Below are positions 1 to 10,791 of a DNA stretch of 40,260 nt, in pieces. The notes under the pieces were generated by a model. That model worked only from the letters and a program-made list of their open reading frames with translations. It was not told where the DNA came from and did not search any database. Made by a program: the position numbers and the translations under genes. Each line of letters begins with the position of its first letter. The first letter of the stretch is position 1. This DNA comes from an uncultured Acidimicrobiales bacterium (GTDB lineage: Bacteria > Actinomycetota > Acidimicrobiia > Acidimicrobiales > SHLQ01): the NCBI GenBank assembly GCA_938002955.1, contig CALLAA010000181.1:1-40260 (forward strand), written 5' to 3'.

Positions 1-126
1 CCTCTGCAACCGGCTCAGGAGTAAAGACCTCTGCAACCGGCTCAGGAGTAAAGACCTCTGCAACCGGCTCAGGAGTAAAGACCTCTGCAACCGGCTCAGG
101 AGTAAAGACCTCTGCAACCGGCTCAG
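1..126 (-). repeat. 27-bp tandem repeat inside the kinase tail
   Basis: Four identical 27-bp units start at 1, 28, 55 and 82, followed by a fifth partial unit to about 126. In the kinase frame each unit encodes FTPEPVAEV, nine residues, so copy-number change keeps the frame. The array continues past the left edge, so total copy number is unknown. Confidence 0.95.
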
Positions 127-1519
127 CACCGAGGGACGGTAGGTCAAGGCCCGGCATGTCGATGGTTGGAACAGGCTCAGGTGCTGGCATTTGCACCAGG
201 CCATCATCGAACGATGGAACCTCAGGAGGCGTAATAGCGAGATCAGGAATCTCGAGCGTTGGCGCTTCAACGACCGGGGCAGGCTCAGGAAGTGGCGCCG
301 GAAGTGGCATCAACCCAACATCGGGGGTCGGTGGTGCTACCTCTGGAAGTGGCGCCGGAGCGGGCACTTCAGCTATAGGTGCTGGTGCGGGTACCGGCGG
401 TGCGGTGTGGGCAACTGCGCCAGCTGGAGCGGTCTGGGCCCATTCGGCAACGACGTTGCTCGGGACGACGACGGTCGCGGACAATCCGCCATCGTCTGCG
501 TGGTTAAGACGGACCATCAGACCAAGCGAATGAGCCAGTCGGCTCACAACCTGCAGGCCAATCGAATGCGAGATCGTCATGGTCGAGGTCGGCGGACGCT
601 GGAGAAGCTCGTTCAAACGACCGAGCGTTACCTCGTCGACACCAGTCCCGTGATCCAGGATGTGGATTGCGTAGTTACCAGTCGCCGGATCGTGAGCACC
701 CGAAACATCAACGGCCGTGCCCGGAGGCGAATGCTGAGCAGCGTTCTCCATCAACTCGGCGAGCAGGTGTGCGAGGTCCTGTGCCTTGTGGCCAGCGACA
801 TGCATATCGTCGAGCGAGATCGGAATGATGCGTCGATAGTCTTCGACCTCACCGATGGCGACTCGAAGAACTTCACGAAGCTCAACTGCTGGGCTATGGC
901 GTTCAGGAGTCTTGGCGTCAGCGAGGACCAACAGGCTCTCGGCATTGCGACGCATGCGAGTGGCGAGGTGATCGACCCGGTACATCAGCGCCAGACGGTC
1001 GGAGTCGCGCTCTTCGGCTTCGAGGGTATCGATGGCCTCGAGCTGGCGGTCGACCAATGACTGGTTGCGACGGGCGAGGTTCACAAAGGTGTCGGCGATG
1101 CCGCCTTGCAGGACCGACACGCGCTCGCCCACTGCATTGGCGCTCTCTCGGACAGCGCTCAGGCTGGTCGCAACCTCACCGAACTCACTGTCCCCCATGT
1201 CGAGTGGTTCACGATCGCTCGCAAGCTGTGCCACCGGTACACCGTTGGACAATGCGTCGGCGATGCGAGGAAGATCGCTGTTGGCGATGTTCGATGCCTC
1301 GTCGCGGAGTCCAGCAATCGACTCCTTGATGCTCTTCGACACCAAGTAGACGAGGGCGAGACCCGCTACCAGGGCGGCGAGCAAGCCAATGGCTAGATAG
1401 TTGGAAGTGTCACCACCACCGTCGCCCAAAAGCGTCGGCAGAGCGGCGGCGAGAAGCAACAGGAACGGAACTAGTGCAATGAGCGCCAGTTTCCTTCCAA
1501 TGGACAAATTCTTGAGCAT
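1..1519 (-). CDS. CvnA-like sensor histidine kinase, C-terminus cut by window edge
   Basis: Reading the minus strand from ATG at 1519 gives an open frame of about 506 codons that runs off the left edge. GAGGG lies a few bases before the ATG. Two membrane segments (about residues 11-31 and 41-60) are separated by only about ten residues, so there is almost no extracellular sensor. A HAMP-like linker follows. The H-box-like stretch VDHLATRMRRNAESLLVL (182-199) and N box ELMENAAQHSPP (255-266) with DHGTG (289-293) are typical of the actinobacterial nitrate-sensor/conservon CvnA kinases. After about residue 360 the protein becomes a Pro/Ala/Glu-rich tail ending in 9-residue repeats. In conservons such a kinase is followed by roadblock, DUF742 and small GTPase genes; these would lie left of the window (inference). 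It sits 73 nt downstream of gltD on the same strand. Confidence 0.85.
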   Translation of the reverse strand, partial: MLKNLSIGRKLALIALVPFLLLLAAALPTLLGDGGGDTSNYLAIGLLAALVAGLALVYLVSKSIKESIAGLRDEASNIANSDLPRIADALSNGVPVAQLASDREPLDMGDSEFGEVATSLSAVRESANAVGERVSVLQGGIADTFVNLARRNQSLVDRQLEAIDTLEAEERDSDRLALMYRVDHLATRMRRNAESLLVLADAKTPERHSPAVELREVLRVAIGEVEDYRRIIPISLDDMHVAGHKAQDLAHLLAELMENAAQHSPPGTAVDVSGAHDPATGNYAIHILDHGTGVDEVTLGRLNELLQRPPTSTMTISHSIGLQVVSRLAHSLGLMVRLNHADDGGLSATVVVPSNVVAEWAQTAPAGAVAHTAPPVPAPAPIAEVPAPAPLPEVAPPTPDVGLMPLPAPLPEPAPVVEAPTLEIPDLAITPPEVPSFDDGLVQMPAPEPVPTIDMPGLDLPSLGAEPVAEVFTPEPVAEVFTPEPVAEVFTPEPVAEVFTPEPVAE

Positions 1520-1592
1520 GATTCCCTCGACATACGTCGTTCGTACATCGACCTATCGGAATCATGGCGAAACTATTGAGCTGTTCGTTTGC

Positions 1593-3077
1593 TTATCGCA
1601 GAGGCATATCTGTTGGAGTAACCGGTGCAGGAAGAGCTGAATCGATTCCCATGAGTGCAGAATCGACCGCTGAGGCACATGCACGCCCCTCGGCGATAGC
1701 CCAAACGATCAGGGATTGACCCCGTCCCATGTCGCCGCAGACGAACACGCCGTCGACGTTCGTGGCGTACTCAAGATCGCGATCGACGTTTCCGCGATCG
1801 GTGAGTTCGACGCCAAATCCATCGAGAAGCGGCGACTTCTCCGGACCGGTAAAGCCCATTGCGAGGAGGACCATCTGGGCTGGAAATGTCTGCTCTGAGC
1901 CTTCGATGGGTACGAACGTTGGTCGCCCGTCGACGATCTCGGACTGCACGCGGACCGTAGACAGCGATTCGACGTTACCGGACGAGTCCGCATTGAACTC
2001 CAGCGTGTTGATCGCATATTCGCGAACGTCGCCGCCTTCGATCTCGATCGCCTCGAGGTGCGCCGATGGCGTGCGGAGAACTAGCGGCCACGTCGGCCAG
2101 GGGTTTCCCGCTCCGCGCTCTCCTGGTGGTTCTGGCATGATCTCGAACTGGTGGATCGACGAAGCTCCGTGTCGAAGCGCGGTTCCGAGACAGTCAGCGC
2201 CGGTGTCGCCACCACCGATGATGATGACATCTTTGCCCTCCGCCGAGAACGGGTGCTCGTCCAAATCGCCCAGCTGAACCGCGTTGGATGGCGGCAGGAA
2301 CTCCATGGCCTGATAGATCCCGGCCGAGTCGCGCCCTGGGATCGGCAGATCACGCCACTGCGTGGCGCCGGCGGCGAGTACGACTGCGTCGTAGTCGCGT
2401 TGCAGCTCGTCGGTCGTCACATCGACGCCGACGTTCACGCCGGTACGGAATTGCGTGCCCTCGGCCTCCATTTGCTCGAGGCGGCGATCGATGAACTTCT
2501 TTTCCATCTTGAACTCGGGAATGCCGTACCGCAGCAGGCCGCCGATCCGGTCGGCGCGTTCGTAGACGGTGACGGCATGTCCAGCGCGTGTGAGCTGCTG
2601 AGCAACCGCAAGGCCAGCGGGCCCTGAGCCGATTACCGCCACGCTCTTGCCGGTCAGGACCTTCGGCGGCAGTGGTGTAATCCACCCCTGTTCAAACGCC
2701 TTCTCTACGATCTCGATCTCGACCTGCTTGATCGTTACCGGTGGTTCGTGGATTCCGAGGACACACGAGCCTTCGCACGGCGCTGGGCACAACCGGCCGG
2801 TGAATTCCGGAAAGTTGTTCGTGGCGTGGAGCCGCTCCGACGCTGCTTCCCAATCGCCGCGGTACACCAGATCGTTGAAGTCGGGAATCAGGTTGCCGAG
2901 CGGGCACCCGCTGTTGCAAAACGGAATGCCGCAGTCCATGCAACGAGACGCCTGGGTGGTGAGTTCGCCTTCCGGAAACGGTTCGTACACCTCGTTCCAG
3001 TCGAGGATACGTACCGGAACTGGCCGCATCGTGGGCGTCTTACGCCCGTGCTTCATAAATCCGGTTGGATCAGCCAT
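1593..3077 (-). CDS. gltD: Glutamate synthase small subunit (NADPH, FAD, Fe-S)
   Basis: 494 residues, normal for GltD. It passes electrons from NADPH through FAD and Fe-S centres to GltB for reductive glutamate synthesis. The N-terminal cluster cysteines are C46, C49, C54 and C58 ([16 protein letters not shown]), with a second group in [21 protein letters not shown] is the FAD dinucleotide fold and [11 protein letters not shown] the NADPH site. The start at 3077 is chosen because GAGGAG precedes it and [14 protein letters not shown] aligns with GltD N-termini; the open frame extends upstream only into gltB. The start overlaps the gltB stop by 8 nt, so the two are translationally coupled. Confidence 0.97.
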   Translation of the reverse strand: MADPTGFMKHGRKTPTMRPVPVRILDWNEVYEPFPEGELTTQASRCMDCGIPFCNSGCPLGNLIPDFNDLVYRGDWEAASERLHATNNFPEFTGRLCPAPCEGSCVLGIHEPPVTIKQVEIEIVEKAFEQGWITPLPPKVLTGKSVAVIGSGPAGLAVAQQLTRAGHAVTVYERADRIGGLLRYGIPEFKMEKKFIDRRLEQMEAEGTQFRTGVNVGVDVTTDELQRDYDAVVLAAGATQWRDLPIPGRDSAGIYQAMEFLPPSNAVQLGDLDEHPFSAEGKDVIIIGGGDTGADCLGTALRHGASSIHQFEIMPEPPGERGAGNPWPTWPLVLRTPSAHLEAIEIEGGDVREYAINTLEFNADSSGNVESLSTVRVQSEIVDGRPTFVPIEGSEQTFPAQMVLLAMGFTGPEKSPLLDGFGVELTDRGNVDRDLEYATNVDGVFVCGDMGRGQSLIVWAIAEGRACASAVDSALMGIDSALPAPVTPTDMPLR

Positions 3078-6000
3078 GTCGAGCTCCTCGTTCTTTGGCC
3101 GAAGCCATGATTGCTTCCATCTCGTCGGTGCCGGCCTCGCGTGCCGAGGCAGCGGCGTTAAGTACTCGCTTGTAGTCGCGTGGCATGACCTTGACGAACG
3201 ACGAGCGGGCGCTCTGCCAATCGGCGAGCAGTCGGATACCGACGTCAGAACCGGTTTCGATGACATGACGGTCGATGAGGTCTTGGATCGTCGCCTCATC
3301 CTCGTCGCTCAGTTCATCAAGATCGACCATCTCGGTGTTCACACGGGAGGCAAAGTCCCCAGATTCGTCATAGACATATGCGATACCTCCGGACATGCCC
3401 GCTGCAAAGTTGCGGCCGGTTCCGCCCAGAATCACGACGACACCGCCGGTCATGTACTCACAGCCATGGTCGCCAATACCTTCGACGACCGCAACGGCTC
3501 CGGAATTGCGGACGCAGAATCGTTCGCCCACGCGGCCGCGCAGGAATATTTCTCCGCCGGTCGCCCCGTAGCCAATCACGTTGCCCGCAATGACGTTTTC
3601 TTCGGCGACACAGGCCAGATCGTCTGGTGGTCGCACGATGACGCGACCACCGGAAAGGCCCTTGCCGACGAAGTCGTTGGCGTCGCCGGTCAGCCGCAGC
3701 GTGATTCCCTTCGGTACGAACGCTCCGAGACTGTTACCAGCCGACCCGGTCGCGTCGATGATGACCGACTCATCAGGCAAACCGTCAGCACCGTGTTTGC
3801 TGGTGAGGTGATAGCCGAGTTGAGTGCCGACGCTGCGGTGCACGTTCTGAATTAGCGTGGATATCCGCACCGGGGTGCCGCCGTCGATCGCAACGCGTGC
3901 TGCTTCGAGCAGTCGCACATCGAGCGCTTCATCGAGCTTGTGGTCTTGCCCGCTCGTGTTCCGGCGCTCTTCGCCATCGAGCAGCGGCGGTACGTACAGG
4001 ATCGGCGAGACGTCGAGGCCATCGGCCTTCCAGTGGTCGATCGCATCGGTCAGATCGAGGGCCTCGACTTGGCCAATGGCCTCGTCCAAGGTGCGGAAGC
4101 CAAGGTCGGCCATGATCTCGCGAACCTCTTCGGCAATGAACTCAAAGAAGTTCACGACGAACTCGGGTGTACCGCTGAACTTCTTGCGCAGCTCGGGGTC
4201 TTGTGTGGCGACGCCGACCGGACACGTGTTGAGATGACACACACGCATCATCACGCAGCCCATCACCACGAGCGGCGCCGTAGCAAAGCCGTATTCGTCG
4301 GCTCCGAGCAGCGCTGCGATCATGACGTCACGACCGGTCTTGAGCTGACCATCGACCTGGACCACGATCCGCTCGCGAAGGCCGTTCATGAGCAACGTCT
4401 GTTGGGTCTCGGCGAGGCCGAGTTCCCACGGAGCGCCAGCGTGCTTCACCGAGGTCAACGGCGATGCGCCGGTGCCGCCGTCATGTCCGGAAATCAAGAC
4501 GACGTCGGCATGTGCCTTCGATACACCGGCCGCCACGGTTCCAACGCCGAGTTCGCTCACAAGCTTCACGTGAACACGAGAGACCGGATTCGCGCTCTTG
4601 AGGTCGTAGATGAGCTGTGCGAGGTCTTCGATGGAGTAGATGTCGTGATGCGGGGGCGGGCTGATCAACCCGACGCCAGGGGTGCTCTTTCGAGTCTTGG
4701 CAATCCACGGGTACACCTTGTGGCCGGGTAGCTGGCCGCCCTCCCCTGGCTTGGCGCCCTGGGCCATCTTGATCTGGAGGTCGTCGGCGTTCACCAGGTA
4801 GTTGGAGGTCACCCCAAAGCGACCGGAGGCGACCTGCTTGATCGCAGACCGCTTGGAGTCTCCGTTTTCGAGAACCTCGAAGCGCTCGTCGTCCTCTCCG
4901 CCTTCGCCGGTGTTGGACTTCGCTCCGAGGCGATTCATCGCAATCGCAAGCGTCTCGTGGGCCTCGGCCGAGATGGACCCGTATGACATTGCCCCGGTCG
5001 AGAACCGCTTGACGATCTCCGAAACCGGTTCAACGTCGTCGATCGGAATCGACGGGCGATCCTCGCTAAAGCGGAATAGGCCACGCAAGGTCGAGAGGTT
5101 CTTGGCGTGATCGTTCACCGCCGCCGTGTACTGACCAAAGATGTCGTAGCGCTTGTCCCGTGTGGCGTGCTGGAGCTTGAAGACCGTGTCCGGGTTGAAG
5201 AGATGGAACTCCCCTTCTCGACGCCATTGGTATTCGCCGCCCACCTCGAGCGAGCGGTGTGCACGGTGATTGGCGTTGACCGGGAAGGCGCGTCCGTGCC
5301 GTTCGAGAGTCTCTGCTGCGATCACGTCGAGCCCGACGCCACCGAGACGGCTGGTGATGCCACCGAAGTAGGTGCCGAGCACCTCGTCGTTCAGGCCGAT
5401 CGCTTCAAAGATCTGTGCGCCCGTGTAGGACGCGACCGTCGAAATGCCCATCTTGGACATGACCTTGAGCAAGCCCTTGTCGAACGCTTTTACATAGTTC
5501 GAATGTGCGTGATCAACCGTCGTCGTCAGCCCGTTCGCACCGCTTGTGACCAACTCGGTAATCGTCTCGAATGCGACATAGGGGTGAACGGCACGTGCGC
5601 CGAAGCCGAGGAGCGTCGCAACATGGTGGACTTCGCGCGCTTCGCCGGTCTCGACGACGATGTCGGCCTGGCCCCGATTGCCCTTCGCCACGAGATGGTG
5701 GTGAACGGTGGCTGTGGCGAGCAATGCTGGAATCGGAGCGAGGCTCGGAGAAACCGAACGATCGCTGAGAATCAGGATGCTCGCCCCGTCGTCGACGGCC
5801 GCATCAGCGGCCTTACGCAGTGCATCGAGCGCTGTCCGCATGCCGTCGGCGCCTGCAGCGGCAGGAAAGACGATGTCGAGAATGACGCTCTGCAATCCCG
5901 TAGCCGGATCCGGAGTCGGCAGCAGACGTTGAAAGTCGGCCGGTGTGAGCACGGGGTGTTCAAGTCGAATCTGAGTAACCGTGGAGTTATCAGGGTCGAG

Positions 6001-7683
6001 CAGGTTGCTGCGTGGCCCAAGCGTTGTGCCCACTGCGGTCACAAGCTCCTCGCGAATCGCGTCTAGCGGCGGGTTGGTGACCTGGGCGAACAGCTGCTGG
6101 AAATAGTCGGGCAGCAGTCGGGACTTCTTCGACAGGGCCGCAATGGGCGTGTCGGTGCCCATCGACCCAAGCGCTTCCTTGCCGTCGCGAACCATTGGCG
6201 TCAGGAGCAATTTCAGCTCCTCGTGGGTGTAGCCAAACACCAACTGCTGGGTCTCGAGAGTCCCCTCGGTAGTGCGATCGTCCTCGCGGACAGGTAGCTC
6301 TGAGAGCGATGTCAGGGTGGAGTTCACCAGATCGGCGTATGGTCGCTTTGCCGCGACATCGGCCTTGATCTCATCGTCGCGAAGAATCCGACCCTGCTCC
6401 ATGTCGATGAAGAAGATACGACCTGGCTCCAGACGGCCCTTCTCGATGATCGTCGACGGGTCGATGTCGACCACGCCGACCTCAGATGCCATGACGACCA
6501 GGTCGTCGCTGGTCACCCAATAGCGCGATGGACGCAGACCGTTGCGGTCGAGGACCGCTCCGATCACGCTGCCGTCGGTGAACGACACCGACGCTGGTCC
6601 GTCCCATGGCTCCATCAGCGTCGAGTAGTACTCATAGAACGCGCGCCGGTCTTCAGACATGGACTGATGGTTCTCCCAGGGCTCCGGGATCATCATGAGG
6701 ATCGCTTCGGGCATCGAGTAGCCCGAGAGCGTAAGGAGTTCGAGACACTCATCGAACCCAGCCGTATCGGAGGCACCAGGAGTGCAGATCGGCAATGCGC
6801 TTTTCAGCTTGTCGCCGAACAACTCCGACTCGAGCGACGAATGCCGAGCCTGCATCCAGTTGCGATTACCCTTGATCGTGTTGATCTCGCCGTTGTGCGC
6901 AACGAAGCGATACGGGTGAGCCAGTGGCCACGATGGGAACGTATTGGTGCTGAAGCGAGAGTGGACCAGCGCGACCGCTGATTCGAATCGCTCGTCGCGT
7001 AGATCGGAGTAGAACGATCCGAGCTGCGGCGTAGTGAGCATGCCCTTGTAGACGATCGTGCGAGCCGACATGGACGGGAAGTAGACGCCGTCGTGCATCG
7101 CCGACGCCCCGCCCATGGCCTCGTTGACCTCATCGTCGCCCGCTTCGAGGTGAATCTCATGCTCGAAACGTTTGCGCGCAATGTAGAGGATCCGGTCGAG
7201 TTCGATCCCCGAAAGCGTGCCCGAGCTATGGGTAACGAAGGGCTGGCTGAACGATGGCATGGTGACCCGGGCGCCGATACCGATGCCGTCGGGTTCCACA
7301 GGCACGTCGCGCCAGCCAAGGACGACGAGTCCCTCTTCGACCGCGATGCGCTGAATCTCGGCCTTGGCCGTCGCCGCGACCTGGGGATCTTGTGGCAGAA
7401 AGGCGATACCAGTGGCGTAGGTGCCGAACTCGGGCAGCTCAAAATCGAGGACAGCCCGAAAGAACGCGTCCGGGATCTGCGTCAGGATTCCAGAGCCATC
7501 CCCGACGTCTGGGTCAGCGCCTGCAGCACCGCGGTGCTCGAGTGCGCACAGAGCACCAAGTCCCAACTCGACGATCCGATGGCTCGCTCGCCCTTGCATG
7601 TCGCAAACAAAGTTGAGCCCACAGGCGTCATGTTCGTTTTCGGGATCATAGAGTCCCTGCCGGTTTGGCAGTCCGAATGTCAT
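3070..7683 (-). CDS. gltB: Glutamate synthase large subunit
   Basis: 1537 residues, full length. Converts glutamine plus 2-oxoglutarate to two glutamates in the cytoplasm. The N-terminal glutamine amidotransferase begins at the Ntn nucleophile Cys21 (HDACGLNFV), implying removal of a 20-residue propeptide. A central domain follows (about 470-750), then the FMN/synthase domain with the 3Fe-4S motif CHLNTCPVG near residues 1141-1155, and a GXGXG beta-helix domain at the C-terminus. AAGGA lies about 6 nt before the ATG. It is transcribed with gltD and diverges from the M18 aminopeptidase gene across 154 bp. Confidence 0.98.
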   Translation of the reverse strand: MTFGLPNRQGLYDPENEHDACGLNFVCDMQGRASHRIVELGLGALCALEHRGAAGADPDVGDGSGILTQIPDAFFRAVLDFELPEFGTYATGIAFLPQDPQVAATAKAEIQRIAVEEGLVVLGWRDVPVEPDGIGIGARVTMPSFSQPFVTHSSGTLSGIELDRILYIARKRFEHEIHLEAGDDEVNEAMGGASAMHDGVYFPSMSARTIVYKGMLTTPQLGSFYSDLRDERFESAVALVHSRFSTNTFPSWPLAHPYRFVAHNGEINTIKGNRNWMQARHSSLESELFGDKLKSALPICTPGASDTAGFDECLELLTLSGYSMPEAILMMIPEPWENHQSMSEDRRAFYEYYSTLMEPWDGPASVSFTDGSVIGAVLDRNGLRPSRYWVTSDDLVVMASEVGVVDIDPSTIIEKGRLEPGRIFFIDMEQGRILRDDEIKADVAAKRPYADLVNSTLTSLSELPVREDDRTTEGTLETQQLVFGYTHEELKLLLTPMVRDGKEALGSMGTDTPIAALSKKSRLLPDYFQQLFAQVTNPPLDAIREELVTAVGTTLGPRSNLLDPDNSTVTQIRLEHPVLTPADFQRLLPTPDPATGLQSVILDIVFPAAAGADGMRTALDALRKAADAAVDDGASILILSDRSVSPSLAPIPALLATATVHHHLVAKGNRGQADIVVETGEAREVHHVATLLGFGARAVHPYVAFETITELVTSGANGLTTTVDHAHSNYVKAFDKGLLKVMSKMGISTVASYTGAQIFEAIGLNDEVLGTYFGGITSRLGGVGLDVIAAETLERHGRAFPVNANHRAHRSLEVGGEYQWRREGEFHLFNPDTVFKLQHATRDKRYDIFGQYTAAVNDHAKNLSTLRGLFRFSEDRPSIPIDDVEPVSEIVKRFSTGAMSYGSISAEAHETLAIAMNRLGAKSNTGEGGEDDERFEVLENGDSKRSAIKQVASGRFGVTSNYLVNADDLQIKMAQGAKPGEGGQLPGHKVYPWIAKTRKSTPGVGLISPPPHHDIYSIEDLAQLIYDLKSANPVSRVHVKLVSELGVGTVAAGVSKAHADVVLISGHDGGTGASPLTSVKHAGAPWELGLAETQQTLLMNGLRERIVVQVDGQLKTGRDVMIAALLGADEYGFATAPLVVMGCVMMRVCHLNTCPVGVATQDPELRKKFSGTPEFVVNFFEFIAEEVREIMADLGFRTLDEAIGQVEALDLTDAIDHWKADGLDVSPILYVPPLLDGEERRNTSGQDHKLDEALDVRLLEAARVAIDGGTPVRISTLIQNVHRSVGTQLGYHLTSKHGADGLPDESVIIDATGSAGNSLGAFVPKGITLRLTGDANDFVGKGLSGGRVIVRPPDDLACVAEENVIAGNVIGYGATGGEIFLRGRVGERFCVRNSGAVAVVEGIGDHGCEYMTGGVVVILGGTGRNFAAGMSGGIAYVYDESGDFASRVNTEMVDLDELSDEDEATIQDLIDRHVIETGSDVGIRLLADWQSARSSFVKVMPRDYKRVLNAAASAREAGTDEMEAIMASAKERGARHG

Positions 7684-7837
7684 CGTCGTCCTTCATCCTC
7701 TGGTGTCTTCCACCGAGAAGTGTTGAGTACAGCGTGGTTAGTGGCACGCTGGGACGACGTTGGCCCATGCCTATACGTGCAACCTATCGCCCTGTTAGTG
7801 GCCGCACCAACACCTTCCGAGAGACAAGACTGGACAG
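7684..7837. promoter_or_regulatory. Divergent intergenic region gltB / M18 peptidase
   Basis: This 154-bp gap must hold promoters for both divergent genes. Two copies of GTTAGTGGC lie at 7737-7745 and 7794-7802, 57 bp apart in the same orientation. They could be binding sites for a shared regulator, but a 9-mer pair may be chance. I see no clear -35/-10 pair. Confidence 0.35.
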
Positions 7838-9124
7838 ATGGCACAAGATTTTTCCTCCCACGCAGCCCACGCACAAGCGCTCACCCGCTTTGTCGACGCC
7901 TCCCCATCGCCCTTTCACGTGGTCGCCACGGCATCAGAAATGCTCGATGCCGCGGGCTTCGCGTCGATCGAGCCCGGTGCCATCCCTGCAGGACCGGGTC
8001 GGTATTACACCGCCCGAGACGGAGCGCTTATTGCGTGGGTGACACCTGAGGGCGCATCACCGACGGCACCCTTTCGCGTCGTTGGCGCACATACCGATAG
8101 CCCCAACTTGCGGTTGAAGCCCGAGCCGACAGCGAACACGTTTGGGTACCGGCGCCTCGGGGTCGAGGTATACGGAGGGGTCCTGCTGAACTCGTGGCTC
8201 GACCGCGACCTCGCACTGAGCGGACGGCTTGCGGTTCGTGGTGAGGATGGGCCAGAGCAGATCTTGGTGAAGATCGACGAGCCGATCCTTCGCATCCCGC
8301 AGCTCGCCATTCACCTCGATCGCGAGATTAGCGAAAAGGGTCTGCTCCTCAACCGTCAGCAACACCTGGCTCCGATCTTTGGCCTCGTCGATCAACACGC
8401 TGCAGACATCTGGAGCATCGTGGCCGCGTCGGCCGACGTTGCACTCACGGACATCATCGGCGCCGATCTTATGGTGCACGACACACAGCCTTCACAGCTG
8501 ATCGGTATCGATCAGGAGTTCATCAGTGCGCCGCGTCTCGACAACCAACTGAGTTGCCACGCAGCATTGACCGCAATCGCCGGTGTCACCTCGACATCGT
8601 CGATTGCGATGGTCACGCTGTTCGACCACGAGGAGGTGGGTTCGGTAAGTGCGACGGGAGCTGCGACAAACATGTTGCCACTGTTGCTCGAGCGGATCAC
8701 CGGGGGCCTGGGCGGCGATGCGTCCGATCATGCCGCGGCGCTCAGCGAATCGCTGTTCGTCTCGGCTGACAACGCCCATGCCACACACCCCAACTACCCC
8801 GAGCGCCACGAGCCAGCGCACCACATTGCGCTGAACGCTGGCCCGGTGTTGAAGCACAACGCGAATCAGCGTTACACGACCGATGCGATGACCGAGGGAG
8901 TGTTCCGACTCGCAGCCGAGCGTGCCGGCGTCTCCACCCAGTCGTTTGTCAACCGCACCGACATGGGCTGCGGATCGACGATTGGCCCAACGGTGTCGGC
9001 GCTGCTCGGCATGCGAGCCCTCGACGTTGGTTGTCCGCAACTCGCAATGCACAGCTGCCGTGAACTCGCTGGCACAAACGACCCATGGGATATGACCCTG
9101 TTGCTCGCCGAACTTCTCCACTAA
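7838..9124 (+). CDS. apeB: M18 family aminopeptidase
   Basis: 428 residues, usual size for M18. A di-zinc, dodecameric cytosolic aminopeptidase of the aspartyl aminopeptidase group that removes N-terminal residues from peptides. Metal and catalytic motifs are in order: GAHTDSPNLRLKP (H85, D87), DNQLSCHAA (Asp near 233), FDHEEVGS (Glu pair near 264-265), and TDMGCGSTIGP near the C-terminus with the family's late glycine-rich loop. The start ATG at 7838 gives a normal M18 N-terminus (FVDASPSPFHVV). It stands alone on the plus strand, divergent from gltB and convergent with trkH; no operon partner is visible. Confidence 0.95.
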   Translation: MAQDFSSHAAHAQALTRFVDASPSPFHVVATASEMLDAAGFASIEPGAIPAGPGRYYTARDGALIAWVTPEGASPTAPFRVVGAHTDSPNLRLKPEPTANTFGYRRLGVEVYGGVLLNSWLDRDLALSGRLAVRGEDGPEQILVKIDEPILRIPQLAIHLDREISEKGLLLNRQQHLAPIFGLVDQHAADIWSIVAASADVALTDIIGADLMVHDTQPSQLIGIDQEFISAPRLDNQLSCHAALTAIAGVTSTSSIAMVTLFDHEEVGSVSATGAATNMLPLLLERITGGLGGDASDHAAALSESLFVSADNAHATHPNYPERHEPAHHIALNAGPVLKHNANQRYTTDAMTEGVFRLAAERAGVSTQSFVNRTDMGCGSTIGPTVSALLGMRALDVGCPQLAMHSCRELAGTNDPWDMTLLLAELLH

Positions 9125-9128
9125 CCGT

Positions 9129-9183
9129 CTCAGCCGTGTCGCCTGCGTGGCGAATGAACGCTGTAGAGGTGCGGGCGGCTGAG
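9129..9183. terminator. Inverted repeat between convergent genes
   Basis: CTCAGCC (9129-9135) and GGCTGAG (9177-9183) are complementary 7-base arms flanking a 41-nt interior in the 62-bp gap between the convergent M18 and trkH genes. There is no T-run, so a terminator role is only a guess from position. Confidence 0.3.
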
Positions 9184-9186
9184 CCG

Positions 9187-10791
9187 TCAGAAGGTGTGCT
9201 TGTGCGGCTTGACGCGCCGTAGCGCCCGGCGAGGAGCGGCGAACATAAGGAGCACGGCGAAGAGCTCGAGCCGCCCGACGAGCATCAGGAACGCAAGCAC
9301 CATTCGTGCCGGCGTGGGAAACGCATCCTGGAACGTGGCCGTCGGCCCGGCGTCCCCGTACGCAGGGCCCATATTTCCGAGCGAACCAATGACTCCTGCG
9401 ATGGTCGATTCGGTATCGCCGCCGAGCAAGGTCACGAGCATGAAGCCCCCGACGACGAGCGCGCTGTACGCCATCATGAAAAGGGAGACTTGGGTGACGA
9501 CCCGTTCGGGTACGACGTCACGCCCGAGCTTGACCGGAACAACAGCTCGTGGCTGACGCGCAACGGCCAGGGTGCGATGGCTGATGGCGGCGAGCACACG
9601 CGACCGGATCACCTTGGTGCCTCCCGCGGTCGAACCGGACATTCCGCCGACGACCATCAACAAAAGCAAGATCACGAGTGGGGTCGAGGACCAGACGACG
9701 AAGTCGCCAGCGCTCTGGGCTCCTTGGGCGTTCCCGAAACCGGTACTCGACGCCATGCTGGCGACGTTGAACGACGCGGAACGGAGCGCGGGCCCAAACC
9801 CACCCTCGATCTCGTTGCCTGCGGTAAGGATCGCGGTGATTGCAACCGTGCAGACGATGTAGATCGCGAGATATGCACGGAACTCATGATCTTGGGCGTA
9901 GACCTTGCGACTCTTTGTCAGGAAGAGCCAGTGCAACGCCCAGTTCGACCCGCCGAACAACATCGCGACTTGAGCAACGACCTCGATCGAGATTGAATCA
10001 AACTCGCCGAGAGAGTTTCCGTAGGTGCTAAACCCGCCGGTCGCTGCAGTGGTGAGTGCGTGGGCGAAGCCGTCGTACACGCTCATTCCGGCGGCGGTAT
10101 ATGCGATTGCGATGGCGAGCGTGCCGCCGATGTAGAGCTTCCAGAGGATCTTTGCGGTGTCAGCGGCACGTGGGGCGAGCCGATCAGCTGTTGGACCCGG
10201 TGCCTCGGCGCCCATAAATCCGAGCGCCTTCGAACCGAGCGCCGGAAGCACGGTGATCACGAGCTGCACAAAGCCCATGCCGCCGTACCACTGTGTGAGC
10301 TGGCGATAGAACAGGATGCCTTTGCCAACCTCGGGATCGTTGTCGTTGAGGCTCGGCAGGTTTGTGAGCACGGTTGACCCAGTGCAGGTGTAGCCCGACA
10401 CCGACTCGAAGACCGCGTCGGCGATCTCCACCCAACGGCTGATGCCTTCTCGCTCGAACGTACGAGCGAGGATAAACGGCAGCGCTCCGAGCACCGAGAC
10501 GAGCATCCAGCTCCACGCCACCGACGCAAAGACCGTCCGCAGCGCAAGATCGCCGAGCCTGGTCCCCTGCCACAAACCTCCGCCGACGATGCCGAAGATG
10601 AGCGCGCACGCCACGAGCCACCAGCCCGAGTCGCCGCCACCGACGAACTCGACGATTGCACTGACCAACAGGCCTGGCGCGATCGCGAGCAGGGCCAGAC
10701 CACAGATGTGGGTCACGGTGGCGGGTATCCGGCGAGACGGAGCGGTAAAGCCTTCTTTGCGCCGCGACTGCTGCCGTCGTTCGAGCATCAT
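9187..10791 (-). CDS. trkH: Trk potassium uptake channel subunit TrkH (copy 1)
   Basis: 534 residues, many membrane helices, TrkH/TrkG/KtrB superfamily. The channel subunit imports K+ when gated by a TrkA-type RCK ring. All four selectivity-filter loops with their glycine are visible: TCTGST (near 134), TAATGGFS (near 250), SSTGFG (near 349) and LGNMGPAYG (near 472). The start at 10791 (MMLERRQQ) overlaps the stop of the upstream trkH by 4 nt (ATGA); the second Met is equally possible. It is the last gene of the folate cyclo-ligase-trkA-trkH-trkH operon. It shares the fold with the upstream copy but is clearly diverged, so this is an old duplication. Confidence 0.95.
   Translation of the reverse strand: MMLERRQQSRRKEGFTAPSRRIPATVTHICGLALLAIAPGLLVSAIVEFVGGGDSGWWLVACALIFGIVGGGLWQGTRLGDLALRTVFASVAWSWMLVSVLGALPFILARTFEREGISRWVEIADAVFESVSGYTCTGSTVLTNLPSLNDNDPEVGKGILFYRQLTQWYGGMGFVQLVITVLPALGSKALGFMGAEAPGPTADRLAPRAADTAKILWKLYIGGTLAIAIAYTAAGMSVYDGFAHALTTAATGGFSTYGNSLGEFDSISIEVVAQVAMLFGGSNWALHWLFLTKSRKVYAQDHEFRAYLAIYIVCTVAITAILTAGNEIEGGFGPALRSASFNVASMASSTGFGNAQGAQSAGDFVVWSSTPLVILLLLMVVGGMSGSTAGGTKVIRSRVLAAISHRTLAVARQPRAVVPVKLGRDVVPERVVTQVSLFMMAYSALVVGGFMLVTLLGGDTESTIAGVIGSLGNMGPAYGDAGPTATFQDAFPTPARMVLAFLMLVGRLELFAVLLMFAAPRRALRRVKPHKHTF

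Noticed and set aside
1-126. CRISPR-like look of the left repeats
   Set aside because: Units are directly adjacent without spacers and encode an in-frame peptide repeat.
191-1060. 289-codon plus-strand frame at the left end
   Set aside because: Antisense to the sensor kinase, whose motifs are clear; product is Arg/Cys-rich and unnatural.
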